This document shows positions 18,802 to 27,196 of a DNA stretch of 64,000 nucleotides, piece by piece. How positions within the stretch are numbered: position 1 is the stretch's first letter; every line of letters begins with the position of its first letter. Location of the stretch: contig DUMA01000022.1 in NCBI GenBank assembly GCA_012840135.1, forward strand, positions 310,001-374,000, in the 5' to 3' direction. A program made the position numbers and the translations under genes. The DNA comes from Thermoanaerobacterales bacterium (GTDB lineage Bacteria; Bacillota; Thermosediminibacteria; Thermosediminibacterales; Tepidanaerobacteraceae). The notes beneath the pieces are model-generated. The model saw nothing but the letters and a program-made list of their open reading frames with translations, was not told the DNA's origin and searched no databases.

Positions 18802-20073
18802 TTACTTCGGCATGACTGTCGATACAGCATGCTTTGAGAAATCAAAAAAAGTTTTGAGCCTTCCGCTCACATCTTCAAATGTGATTTCATTCAGGGCTTT
18901 CATATAGTCAAATATATCAATTTTCTTGTGGTAATAAGATACAAAAGAAGTGGCTATAAATTCTATCGAATTAAAACCCTGGATAAAATCTCCCAAAAAC
19001 TTTTTCTTTACCCTTACAAAATCTTCCTCAGCCACACCTCTTTCCCGGCTCCGGTGAATGCTCTCCAGTATCTCCTTATGTAACCTTTCCGGGTCCCGGG
19101 TCTCTCCACCTATGGTGCAAAAACCGTAGTCCTTCTGCCCTTCATAGCTGAAACTGAACCTGTCGTCAATCAGGCCTTCCTCATACAGCCTTTCATATAA
19201 CACGGAACTTTTGCCGAAAAGCACCTCCATCAAGATACCTGTGCATATTTCTTTTTTCAAGAGCTTAAAACCATCGTAACCAACGTCACCGTCCTTAAAT
19301 CCTATCAAAAACAACGGCTCGGCCACATCGAGCCTTACCGTAGAAGCAGGGTCTTTGATAGAATCTGGCTCCTCGGGATAAATCCTCTCTATAGGAGGCT
19401 GGGTGCCTGTTTCCTTCCGGCTCTCATGCTTTTCCACCAGCTCAAACACCTCAGCCGGCTCTATGCATCCCGTCACAAACAATACCATGTTGCTGGGATG
19501 GTAAAAGGTGTTGTAACATTTATAGAGAGTATCCACATCGATCTTCTGTATGGATTCCACGGTCCCGCCTATGTCTATCCTCACGGGGTGATGGTGGTAG
19601 AGGCACCTTAAGAGATTCAAAAGCACCTGCCACTCGGGTTCATCCTCGTACATCTTCAGTTCCTGGGTAATTATCCCCTTTTCCTTTTCGACGCTTTCCT
19701 CTGTAAAATATGGAGTTTCTACAAATTCCAGCAGGAGATTCAGATTCTGCTCGAAGGATGAAGTGGCAGAAAAAAGATATGTAGTATTGGTATAATTTGT
19801 AAATGCATTGGATGAAGCGCCCAATTCGGCAAATTTGTCAAAAACATTGCCGTACTCCATCTCGAACATTTTATGTTCCAAAAAATGTGCTATGCCCTCG
19901 GGAACCTTAAGGTGCTCCCCGGTGTCCGGAACGATAAACTCGCTGTCTATGGAACCGTAATGGGTCGAGTACATGGCAAAAACCTTGTTGAAGTCCTTTT
20001 TTGGAAGGACGTATGTCATGAGGCCGTTTTTTGACCTGTTGGAAAACAATTTTTCTCCGAGAAAAACATCCAT
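18802..20073 (-). CDS. M16 family zinc peptidase, YmfH-like
   Basis: 423-residue inverzincin-fold peptidase. Seen: the inverted zinc motif HFLEH near residue 69 with the downstream acidic helix (ESVEKEKGIITQELKMYEDEP), so this is the catalytic member of the pair. Related Bacillus genes ymfF/ymfH lie in a cluster tied to EF-P modification. The ATG at 20073 sits seven bases after AGGTGG; a TTG six codons earlier lies upstream of that site. It follows its inactive partner by about 20 bases. Confidence 0.88.
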   Translation of the reverse strand: MDVFLGEKLFSNRSKNGLMTYVLPKKDFNKVFAMYSTHYGSIDSEFIVPDTGEHLKVPEGIAHFLEHKMFEMEYGNVFDKFAELGASSNAFTNYTNTTYLFSATSSFEQNLNLLLEFVETPYFTEESVEKEKGIITQELKMYEDEPEWQVLLNLLRCLYHHHPVRIDIGGTVESIQKIDVDTLYKCYNTFYHPSNMVLFVTGCIEPAEVFELVEKHESRKETGTQPPIERIYPEEPDSIKDPASTVRLDVAEPLFLIGFKDGDVGYDGFKLLKKEICTGILMEVLFGKSSVLYERLYEEGLIDDRFSFSYEGQKDYGFCTIGGETRDPERLHKEILESIHRSRERGVAEEDFVRVKKKFLGDFIQGFNSIEFIATSFVSYYHKKIDIFDYMKALNEITFEDVSGRLKTFFDFSKHAVSTVMPK

Positions 20074-20092
20074 CGAATTTCCACCTTTCAAA

Positions 20093-21361
20093 TCACTTTT
20101 TATTCAGGAAAAATACGGTGTCAAGATGAATCTTTCGAGCCACTTTCTTTACATCTTCTATGGTTACATCCTGTATTTTTTTTATCATATCATCGGTCGA
20201 TTCCCTTACCCCGTTGATTATGCCGTCAAGGTACATGCTGATTATCATGGAAGGGCTGTCAGCTGTTTCTTTGAGTGTATTAATCAGGCTTTTTACGGTA
20301 CTGTCAAATTCATAGTCTGATATCTTTCCGGCCTTTATATCTTCGAGCTGCTCTTTTATTATCCCCACGGCCCGTTCAAAATTCTTAAATTCTATTCCGC
20401 AGCTGATTAACATCAATCCTTTGGTCTTTTCTAACTTTGAAAAAGCGTAATAGGCCAGGCTGGCCTTTTCCCTGACATTTTGGAATAGTTTGGAATGAGG
20501 GCCTCCTCCTAGAATTCCGTTATATACCATCAGGGCATAGTAGTCTTCATCACCGTAGCGGGTATTGGTCCTGAAACCCATGGACAGTTTGCCCTGATTG
20601 ACATCCTGTTTTTCTTCCACAATTCTTTCGCCATTTATCTCTTTTCTGACAAAAGAGGTTTTTACCAGTTTTTCTCCCCCGCGGGAAAAATTAAAAAGCT
20701 CTCCGATTTTATCTGAGATTCTGTCTGCATCTATATCTCCCAGCACAAAAAAATCTATAGGACAGTGCCGGAGGCAATCCAGATAATATTCGTACAGATT
20801 ATATTTGTTTATGGTTTCAAGGTCTTCTATATGGCCGTACTTGTATATGCTGAAAGCCTCATCCCTGCACATTTCCTGAAAACACCGCTCTATGGCATAA
20901 TTGAACTTATCATTATAAAGGGATTCTATGTTCCTTCTGAGCACATCTTTTTCCTGTTCCACATAAACCTGCTTGAAGCCGCCATCTTCTTCAACGGGGT
21001 TTAAAACCAGCTCTTTAAAGGCTTTGAGGCTGCTGTCAATTATATCTTCTCCTGCCACGTATTTCTGATTCACCGTCTCCATGAAAAACTGGAGTATTTG
21101 ACTTTCACCCCTTTTCAAAATATCCCCGCCCATATCGGCACCGTACAGGTTCTCAAGATAAAGGCTCAAATGCCTGGAAGTGGTAAAACTTTTAGTTCCT
21201 CGCTTTAAGACAAAAGGCAGAAGGGCCGTCCTGGTGGCGGTCTCTTTCCTGAGATTCTGATGGATGAAGATGCAAAAAGTGTTTGTTTTGAATTTATCGG
21301 TGGAATGAATAAATAGATTGATGCCGTTTTCCAGAGTTCTTTGTGTAAAGATATCTTTCAA
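20093..21361 (-). CDS. M16 family protein lacking the zinc motif, YmfF-like
   Basis: 422 residues with the M16 fold pattern: N-terminal domain about 1-210 and a second half containing YNGILGGGPHSKLFQNVREKASL. The HxxEH zinc motif is absent; the corresponding stretch reads LLPFVLKRGT. By analogy with two-subunit M16 peptidases this is the non-catalytic partner of the downstream gene. TTG start eight bases behind GGAGG. Confidence 0.87.
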   Translation of the reverse strand: MKDIFTQRTLENGINLFIHSTDKFKTNTFCIFIHQNLRKETATRTALLPFVLKRGTKSFTTSRHLSLYLENLYGADMGGDILKRGESQILQFFMETVNQKYVAGEDIIDSSLKAFKELVLNPVEEDGGFKQVYVEQEKDVLRRNIESLYNDKFNYAIERCFQEMCRDEAFSIYKYGHIEDLETINKYNLYEYYLDCLRHCPIDFFVLGDIDADRISDKIGELFNFSRGGEKLVKTSFVRKEINGERIVEEKQDVNQGKLSMGFRTNTRYGDEDYYALMVYNGILGGGPHSKLFQNVREKASLAYYAFSKLEKTKGLMLISCGIEFKNFERAVGIIKEQLEDIKAGKISDYEFDSTVKSLINTLKETADSPSMIISMYLDGIINGVRESTDDMIKKIQDVTIEDVKKVARKIHLDTVFFLNKK

Positions 21362-21500
21362 ATTTTTAACCTCCTTGATGGTATCTTGCCTATATTATAA
21401 TTTCCACTTTTACTTAAAAATTCCTGCTATGATATCTTATGTTTTATATTTCCCCGGAAGAAAAACAGTATGCGTGGAACAAATTTTTTAAAAAAAGCAT

Positions 21501-21529
21501 TTGAAAAAAAAAGGGATTTATAGTATAAT
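21501..21529 (+). promoter_or_regulatory. Promoter of tRNA-Pro
   Basis: TTGAAA, 17 bases, TATAAT. The predicted transcription start is within a few bases of the mature tRNA 5' end. Confidence 0.8.
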
Positions 21530-21538
21530 AACATTCGT

Positions 21539-21615
21539 CGGGGCGTAGCGCAGTTTGGTAGCGCGTTCGGTTCGGGTCCGAAAGGTCGTGGGTTCAAATC
21601 CCGCCGCCCCGACCA
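21539..21615 (+). tRNA. tRNA-Pro (anticodon CGG)
   Basis: Full cloverleaf of 77 nt: acceptor CGGGGCG / CGCCCCG, D stem GCGC/GCGC, anticodon stem TTCGG / CCGAA with loop TTCGGGT (anticodon CGG, G37), T arm GTGGG-TTCAAAT-CCCGC, and encoded CCA. A T-rich stretch follows directly and may end transcription. Confidence 0.95.
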
Positions 21616-21670
21616 TTTTTTATTTTTACCAGCTCGATACAAGCATAGCAGAGGCGGCATGCACGGATGC

Positions 21671-21709
21671 ATGCCGGCCGGCATTGAGTTAGATAGACTT
21701 TTATATAAT
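21671..21709 (+). promoter_or_regulatory. 14-bp palindrome and -10 box before the 21.7-kb gene
   Basis: A perfect palindrome ATGCCGG|CCGGCAT (21671-21684), partly overlapping an upstream hairpin (GGCATGC/GCATGCC, 21656-21675), lies 19 bases before a consensus TATAAT (21704-21709). No good -35 is seen, so this may be an activator- or repressor-controlled promoter. Confidence 0.4.
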
Positions 21710-21727
21710 ATTAAAGGACTGATCTGG

Positions 21728-22390
21728 TTGATACAGATAGATGACGCCGGCAGCGGCAGTCTCGTCGGCGGCACGTGTATAGGTCTTTATTACGATAAAA
21801 AGAATATTTTCAAGTTTGATTTTATCCCCCTGGAGTTTTATACTCCGGAAAATTTTAATAAAAAGCTGTACCAGCAGCATGTCATTGACATAGTACTGAA
21901 TTTTTTCGAACAATTTTCCCTTTCCCGGAATGAACTCGTAGAGGTATGCCAGGGATATATCTTTGACGCCGTCAGAGATTACTTCAGACAGAATGGCTTT
22001 ATCTGGAAAAACGTTAAAATACAGGGAATCCTTCAGGAAAGAGTAGAAAGAGCTTTTGCCGATTATGCCATTTCCCTGGGCCTTCCAAGAAACTACGTAT
22101 TATATACTAAATATCCCTTTCATTTCCACAAACTGCTCCGATGGGTATATGCGGATTATGAAAACAGAAAAAAGCTTTGCAAAACCGGTTGGAAAAGCTG
22201 GGAGAAATACGGTGATTTGCCTGTTGAAACCTCTTCCGGTTTTATGGATATGCCCGGTTATTTTTGCTTAAAATGCGGACAAAAAATCAGGACTAAAAGT
22301 CCTGTTAAAATCCTGAAGTTTTACAGTAACAAGCAAAATATACTTTATCTGCATGAGAATTGTTCGTCTAGAACCTGCCCGACCTCATAA
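21728..22390 (+). CDS. Conserved hypothetical protein, RNase H-like look with C-terminal Cys pair
   Basis: 220 residues from a TTG at 21728, placed nine bases after AAAGGA and downstream of a TATAAT box; in-frame ATGs at 21659 and 21671 would lie upstream of that promoter. N-terminus IQIDDAGSGSLVGGT resembles the first Asp-bearing strand of RNase H-like folds, and a later stretch (EVCQGYIFDAVRDYF) could hold further acidic residues. The C-terminus has CLKCG and a distant Cys (ENC) that could bind zinc. Function unknown; the fold is an inference. Its end overlaps the convergent UbiB-type gene by 23 bases. Confidence 0.7.
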   Translation: MIQIDDAGSGSLVGGTCIGLYYDKKNIFKFDFIPLEFYTPENFNKKLYQQHVIDIVLNFFEQFSLSRNELVEVCQGYIFDAVRDYFRQNGFIWKNVKIQGILQERVERAFADYAISLGLPRNYVLYTKYPFHFHKLLRWVYADYENRKKLCKTGWKSWEKYGDLPVETSSGFMDMPGYFCLKCGQKIRTKSPVKILKFYSNKQNILYLHENCSSRTCPTS

Positions 22391-24026
22391 TGGATATAAG
22401 CAGCCAGAAACCCATAAACCCAGCCATTATGAAACCCAATTCCGCAACAGGAACTTTCATAAAAATCCTGCGGCTCTGATCCGCCATCAAGGATGACCCC
22501 ATGATGAGGCTTGCCACGATTATGCTGAAGGCCAGACGGTTGCTGATAATATCCAGGCGGCTTATCAGCCGGTCGAGCTTTTCATGTTTTAAAACAAGTT
22601 CTATCTCTCCCCGCTCGAGCATCTCAAGGATTTTTAAAGAATGCCGCGGCAGGCTCCAGCCATAGCCCTTTATTTTGTTAAAAGAATCGTAAAGCCGTGC
22701 GGCAACTCCCCGTACGGAATAATTCTCCCATATAACTTCTTTTACATAGGGTTCAGCCATTTTAATTATGCTCATATCAGGTGCCAGGGCTGCCAGTATT
22801 CCTTCCAGCGTTATGAAGGTTTTTGCCAGTAAGGCCAACTCCGACGGCACTTTTATCCTATACTTCCGGGCCAGTTCCAGCATCTCCGTCATTACTTCCC
22901 CGATCCTTATCTCTTCGAAAGGCACATCATAGTACCGCTCCATGAGGCGTTCGATATCAATTTTTAATTCTTCCCGATCCACCTTCTTTTGGGCAATACC
23001 CATATCCAGCAGGATTTCACTTATTCTATCCGGGTCCTTTTTGACTACTGCAACCATCAGGCCGGTACCCTTCTGTTTTAATTCTTCTCTGAGGGTGCCC
23101 ACCATCCCAAAATCCAGAAATCCTATCCTTCCGCCTTTTAATATCACTATATTACCCGGGTGCGGATCAGCATGAAAAAAGCCGAATTTTGCTATTTGCT
23201 GCAGGTAGCATCCCGCAAGATTTCTGGCTACTTTTTCGGTATTTATACTGGCTTCTTTCAGTGCTTTAATATCCGATACCTTTATCCCTTCGATATATTC
23301 CTGTGTCAGCACCCGGGATGTGGTAAATTTCCAAAAAACTTCGGGAATGTACACCTCTGTGGAATTCTCAAAGTTTTTCTTAAAACGTTCGGCATTTCTT
23401 CCTTCCCTGGCAAAATCCATTTCCTTTTTCAAGGAATCGGAAAATTCTTCCACCAAATCTACAACACCGTACATCCTTGCCCATTCAAAGCGATGCTCGA
23501 GAAATCCAGCAAGATCAAAAAGTATCTCCAGGTCTTCCGATACGATCCTCTCTATATTAGGCCTCTTTACCTTTACTATCACATCTTCACCGGTAGCAAG
23601 CTTTGCTTTATATACCTGACCGATGGATGCCGAAGCTATGGGCTCTTCGGAAAAACTGCTAAAAATTTCTTCCAAAGGACTTCCCAACTCTTCAGACACA
23701 ATGCTTCTGGCTTCCTGGCTGCTAAAAGGCTTTACCTCATCCTGCAGTTTCTCCAGTTCTTTTAAAAAATCTCCGGGGATAATATCTTTGCGGGTGCTCA
23801 GCATCTGACTCAGTTTTATAAACGTGGGGCCCAGCTCTTCCAGCACCATCCTTATTCTAACCGTAGCTGGAATTTTATTTGAGTCTTCCGTATGCCTTCT
23901 TTTTTTAAGCGGTAAATATTCGAAAAGTTCGACACGATCTATCAAATATCCAAACCCGTGCTTAATGAAAACATTGGCAATTTCCCGGGCCCGTCGAATA
24001 TTTTTGTATCGCGCGTAAAATGACAT
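22368..24026 (-). CDS. UbiB/ABC1 (AarF) family atypical kinase
   Basis: 552 residues. Seen: KxGQ-like motif GPTFIKLSQMLSTR, the Ala-rich nucleotide loop PIASASIGQVYKA, VKVKRPNI with the conserved Lys, catalytic HADPHPGN and metal-binding FLDFGMVG, and two C-terminal membrane helices. In quinone-producing bacteria UbiB aids ubiquinone synthesis; in anaerobic Firmicutes the substrate is unknown, with isoprenoid lipid handling possible. The ATG at 24026 follows AGGTG by six bases. Only 9 bases from the aminotransferase stop, so co-transcribed. Confidence 0.92.
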   Translation of the reverse strand: MSFYARYKNIRRAREIANVFIKHGFGYLIDRVELFEYLPLKKRRHTEDSNKIPATVRIRMVLEELGPTFIKLSQMLSTRKDIIPGDFLKELEKLQDEVKPFSSQEARSIVSEELGSPLEEIFSSFSEEPIASASIGQVYKAKLATGEDVIVKVKRPNIERIVSEDLEILFDLAGFLEHRFEWARMYGVVDLVEEFSDSLKKEMDFAREGRNAERFKKNFENSTEVYIPEVFWKFTTSRVLTQEYIEGIKVSDIKALKEASINTEKVARNLAGCYLQQIAKFGFFHADPHPGNIVILKGGRIGFLDFGMVGTLREELKQKGTGLMVAVVKKDPDRISEILLDMGIAQKKVDREELKIDIERLMERYYDVPFEEIRIGEVMTEMLELARKYRIKVPSELALLAKTFITLEGILAALAPDMSIIKMAEPYVKEVIWENYSVRGVAARLYDSFNKIKGYGWSLPRHSLKILEMLERGEIELVLKHEKLDRLISRLDIISNRLAFSIIVASLIMGSSLMADQSRRIFMKVPVAELGFIMAGFMGFWLLISIMRSGRF

Positions 24027-24035
24027 ACTTTTCAC

Positions 24036-25415
24036 CTATCTTGAAAAAAGTGACCCGGCTACGGTTTTTACGGTCCTGAAAGTCAGCTTAAAAAGGTCGC
24101 TATTTTTTGAAAATATGTCTTCCAGCGCATTCAACAAGTAATCAATATCTTCCTTGGTTATAATAAGGGGCGGTTCCAACCTGATTACATTGGGGTTGTT
24201 GAGGGTATAAGCCGTAATGATCCGGTGACCGTTTAAAAGTTCACCGGCCACCATGGCACCCGTAAACTCTCGGTAAAACTTATTCACAGCACCACCTGTA
24301 ATCCTGTTTAACAAACCTTTCTCGGCGGTTTCGAATTCAATTCCCACCATGAGGCCCCGGCCCCGAACATCCTTTATCATACTGTAACGATCCTTCATGA
24401 CTTTCAAGCCGTCCAGCATGTACCTTCCCATTTCCCCGGCGCGCTCAGGCAGCTTGTTTTCCACAATGGCATTTATCGATGCTATGCCTGCAGCGCACGC
24501 CATGGTGTTGCCTCCGAAAGTGGAAGTGTGCAAAAGGCACTTTTCCATGCCGCCGAAGGCTTTTTCCCATACTTCCAAAGTGGTTATAAAGGCACCTGCC
24601 GGCATTATGCCACCGCCTAAGGATTTTGCCACACACATGATATCGGGAGTTATTCCTTCCGCCTCACATGCAAACATCCTGCCGGTGCGGCCAAAGCCTG
24701 TCTGAATTTCATCCACTATGAGCAGCGCTTCATACCGGCGGCAAAGTTCCCCCGCACCTTTCAAGTAGCCCTCCGGCGGTATTATTATCCCGCCTTCCCC
24801 CTGAATAGGTTCCACTATGAATGCCGCCACATCTTTTGATTTCAGCTTTCTCTCCAGATCATCGAGGTTGCCATACTCCGCTGTTTCAAAGCCCGGAACA
24901 AGGGGCGAAAAGGGGGTCTGATACTTCTTCCTGCCGGTAGCAGAAAGGGCTCCCATGGTCTTCCCGTGGAAGGAACCTTCGCAGGATATGATCTTATGCT
25001 TTCCGGTAGCAGCCCTGGCTGCCTTCAGCGCACCCTCCACCGCCTCGGCTCCGCTGTTGCAAAAAAAGCAGTGTTTTAAGCCCTGAGGAGCTACTTCAGA
25101 AAGATTGTGGCCCAAGACGGCAGCATATGTACTCAGGGAGGCCTGAAGCAAATTGGGCCTGGAGCTGACTTTATTCAGCGCCTCCCGAACCTCCCGGGGA
25201 TTGTGCCCTAGATTCAAAGCGCCGTACGCTCCCAGAAAATCTATATACTTATTGCCTTCGCTGTCCCATACATAGCAACCTTCAGCCCTTATGAAATTTT
25301 TGTCAAAATTTAACAGGCCCAGCATGGAAGCAAGCCCCGGATTGACGTATTCCGAATATAATTTCCTGATTTCACTGCGGGAGAGTTTTTCCACTTCATC
25401 TATTTGATAAAGCAT
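24036..25415 (-). CDS. Class III PLP aminotransferase (putrescine/acetylornithine type)
   Basis: Fold-type I aminotransferase of 459 residues. Seen: GALNLGHNP, cofactor loop NSGAEAVEGALKAAR, SFHGKTMGALS, IVDEIQTGFGRTG, and the PLP lysine in AKSLGGG. The long N-terminal extension (about 40 residues) and FFCNSGAEAVE are most like putrescine aminotransferases (PatA/YgjG), but ornithine or GABA substrates cannot be excluded. ATG start behind GAGGTG. Confidence 0.88.
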   Translation of the reverse strand: MLYQIDEVEKLSRSEIRKLYSEYVNPGLASMLGLLNFDKNFIRAEGCYVWDSEGNKYIDFLGAYGALNLGHNPREVREALNKVSSRPNLLQASLSTYAAVLGHNLSEVAPQGLKHCFFCNSGAEAVEGALKAARAATGKHKIISCEGSFHGKTMGALSATGRKKYQTPFSPLVPGFETAEYGNLDDLERKLKSKDVAAFIVEPIQGEGGIIIPPEGYLKGAGELCRRYEALLIVDEIQTGFGRTGRMFACEAEGITPDIMCVAKSLGGGIMPAGAFITTLEVWEKAFGGMEKCLLHTSTFGGNTMACAAGIASINAIVENKLPERAGEMGRYMLDGLKVMKDRYSMIKDVRGRGLMVGIEFETAEKGLLNRITGGAVNKFYREFTGAMVAGELLNGHRIITAYTLNNPNVIRLEPPLIITKEDIDYLLNALEDIFSKNSDLFKLTFRTVKTVAGSLFSR

Positions 25416-25483
25416 TCAAGACACCTCTCTTATTTTTAATAAAATTATATATGAGTTAACATGGCCTGTCAAAAAATGTTTTA

Positions 25484-25516
25484 AAACAAAAAGTCCCTGT
25501 TTTTACAAGGGACTTT
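25484..25516 (-). terminator. Intrinsic terminator after ferredoxin
   Basis: Minus strand stem AAAGTCCCT / AGGGACTTT followed by a T-rich tail, starting at the ferredoxin stop codon. Confidence 0.85.
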
Positions 25517-25686
25517 CACTCTTCTTGCGAAATGGCGGTTACAGGACAAACATCAGCACAGGCGCCGCATTCAATACATTTTTCAGGATCTATCCTGTAA
25601 ATTTTCCCTTCACTTATGGCATCGGTAGGGCACTCGGGCTCGCAGGAGCCGCAAGCTATGCATTCGTTGTTTATCACGTATGCCAT
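25516..25686 (-). CDS. 2x[4Fe-4S] ferredoxin
   Basis: Short gene of 56 residues. Two clusters of CxxCxxC then CP are seen: Cys 9, 12, 15 with CPTDAI at 19-24, and Cys 37, 40, 43 with CPVTAI at 47-52. This is the clostridial electron carrier type, soluble in the cytosol. The start ATG follows a GGAGGG site; a terminator directly follows the stop. Confidence 0.95.
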   Translation of the reverse strand: MAYVINNECIACGSCEPECPTDAISEGKIYRIDPEKCIECGACADVCPVTAISQEE

Positions 25687-25737
25687 CTTAAACCCTCCAT
25701 TTTTTAATTGCTCTGTTTAGTTTTCCAAAAGTGATGT

Positions 25738-25929
25738 TCAATAATTCATATGCGCTTCTACATTTTTTTGTGCCCTCTTACCCGAACAGCTGTAATACTC
25801 ATATATGAGTTTGTCCAGTTTGATACTTAAAAGATACGCTCTGCGGCTGTTCAGGGTCTTTTCAAGGTCCAGAGTCTCATAAAGCTCTATCTTAAGGCTA
25901 TTTATCTCATGGGATAAACTGCGCGTCAT
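25738..25929 (-). CDS. Spo0E-like aspartyl-phosphate phosphatase
   Basis: 63-residue helical-hairpin protein with the family signature region SIKLDKLIYEYY (SxxLD core). Members dephosphorylate Spo0A~P and delay sporulation. The ATG at 25929 fits an AGGAGaGaTGATC ribosome site; an ATG three codons earlier touches it. The 212-base stretch upstream (25930-26141) is AT-rich and shows nothing I can name. Confidence 0.85.
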   Translation of the reverse strand: MTRSLSHEINSLKIELYETLDLEKTLNSRRAYLLSIKLDKLIYEYYSCSGKRAQKNVEAHMNY

Positions 25930-26141
25930 ATAGATCATCTCTCCTACTTCTTAAAATTAACAACACGAAGAGATTCTATCATAGTGAACATGTAAATTCA
26001 AATTAAATTGCGACCAGTTTATCCCGTTATTTTGTTAAAATTCCACCATACTTTTTTTTCCGTTAAAATTTTCCATTTTATAATAATATTTAACCATTTT
26101 TTGAAATAAATGTCATATAATGTTATTTTTTGTAAGTTTTT

Positions 26142-26660
26142 TCATAATCTATTTATTCTTCCTGATTTCTTAGCTAGCTTAGGAGCAAAACCAAAAGAAT
26201 TCAGAACAGAAATCACAATCAGGGCCAGAGCGCCTCCTATCAATGCCGTAATCAGCTGCGGCAACTGAAGCGCATAAGAAATATTGGGATTCAGATGAAG
26301 GAGAAATCTTGTAGCAATATATAAAATGCCGAATTTAGAAACTGATGATACCAGAACTGCCATATATGAGTTAAGAGGCTTTAAAAATGAAAATACTATT
26401 ACCAGCAGGGCATTGCCTAGCATGATAAATGGAACTGCCGGTGCCAGAACGGGTTTTAAAATGCCAACAAGCAGCGCAATCCATGGCGTGATGGCACCGA
26501 TAAAAACACCGGCCTGCCACCCCACGGTACATGCTGATATAAAAAGGACCGCATTTACAAGTGGACCCGTAAAAAACTGGCCGAGTTTCAGGCTTTGAAA
26601 AGCTACGGTTAAAGCCAAAAGAATGGCGGTTCTCGTTAAAAACTTGATCCTGCCGCTCAA
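26142..26660 (-). CDS. ECF transporter S component-like membrane protein
   Basis: 172 residues, about five to six membrane helices, starting ARTA-like with RTAILLALTVAFQSLKLG, the usual opening of energy-coupling-factor substrate-binding subunits. No T or A component lies nearby, so it would share a general ECF module encoded elsewhere. Vitamin substrate unknown; no riboswitch is evident upstream. TTG start eight bases behind GGGGG. Confidence 0.75.
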   Translation of the reverse strand: MSGRIKFLTRTAILLALTVAFQSLKLGQFFTGPLVNAVLFISACTVGWQAGVFIGAITPWIALLVGILKPVLAPAVPFIMLGNALLVIVFSFLKPLNSYMAVLVSSVSKFGILYIATRFLLHLNPNISYALQLPQLITALIGGALALIVISVLNSFGFAPKLAKKSGRINRL

Positions 26661-26782
26661 TATTCATACCCCCTGTTTTTTTAGGCTACACTTAATTATA
26701 GCTGCAATTACAATTTAAATCAACACATTTTACCTTCAGAACCAAAACATGGTAAAGGATAGCGGAAGAATTATGGTAGAAA

Positions 26783-26815
26783 ACAAAACTCCGAAAGTCT
26801 TCGGGACTTTTGAAA
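26783..26815 (-). terminator. Probable intrinsic terminator after the DUF1232 gene
   Basis: Minus strand imperfect stem around CCGAA / TTCGG, flanked by A-rich and T-rich arms and followed by TTTTGTTTTC. It sits 25 bases after the DUF1232 stop. Confidence 0.5.
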
Positions 26816-26839
26816 AATGATTCCTATAATGGCTTGCCT

Positions 26840-27169
26840 TCACTTGTCCCCGTCATCATCATCGAGCACTTCATACTCTACATCGATGGTATCCCGGGCA
26901 TCGCCTGGCCTACTATCGGAAGTATTTTTGTTTTCATCGTATTTTTTTAATCTGGCAGCCATAAAAGATAGCATCAATAATATTACCACTATATCATCGA
27001 TAACACCTATTCCAAAAATAGGGTCGGGCATAAAATCCACAGGAGAAATAAGGTAAAGCAGAGAAGCAATAATCCATATCTTCTGATTTATGGGTACCGC
27101 AGGATCGAGCAAGTACTTTATGGCGACCCAGGCTTCCCTCAACAAACTCAGCGACTTGCCACCGCTCAT
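26840..27169 (-). CDS. DUF1232 (YkvA family) membrane protein
   Basis: 109 residues with the YkvA signature YLISPVDFMPDPIFGIGVIDD, followed by a hydrophobic helix and a charged acidic tail (EVLDDDDGDK). Role unknown in the family. ATG at 27169, eight bases after GGGGG, is preferred over a GTG three codons earlier. It follows the MFS gene by 27 bases. Confidence 0.85.
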   Translation of the reverse strand: MSGGKSLSLLREAWVAIKYLLDPAVPINQKIWIIASLLYLISPVDFMPDPIFGIGVIDDIVVILLMLSFMAARLKKYDENKNTSDSRPGDARDTIDVEYEVLDDDDGDK

Positions 27170-27196
27170 ATTTGCCACCCCCCTGGAAAAATTTAA

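Noticed and set aside
21656-21675. Terminator hairpin for tRNA-Pro
   Set aside because: The stem is good but no T-run follows. The T-rich tract directly after the CCA end is the more likely stop.
26661-26839. Riboswitch upstream of the ECF S component
   Set aside because: No conserved thiamine, cobalamin, folate or FMN core sequence was seen. The only structure is a terminator-like hairpin.
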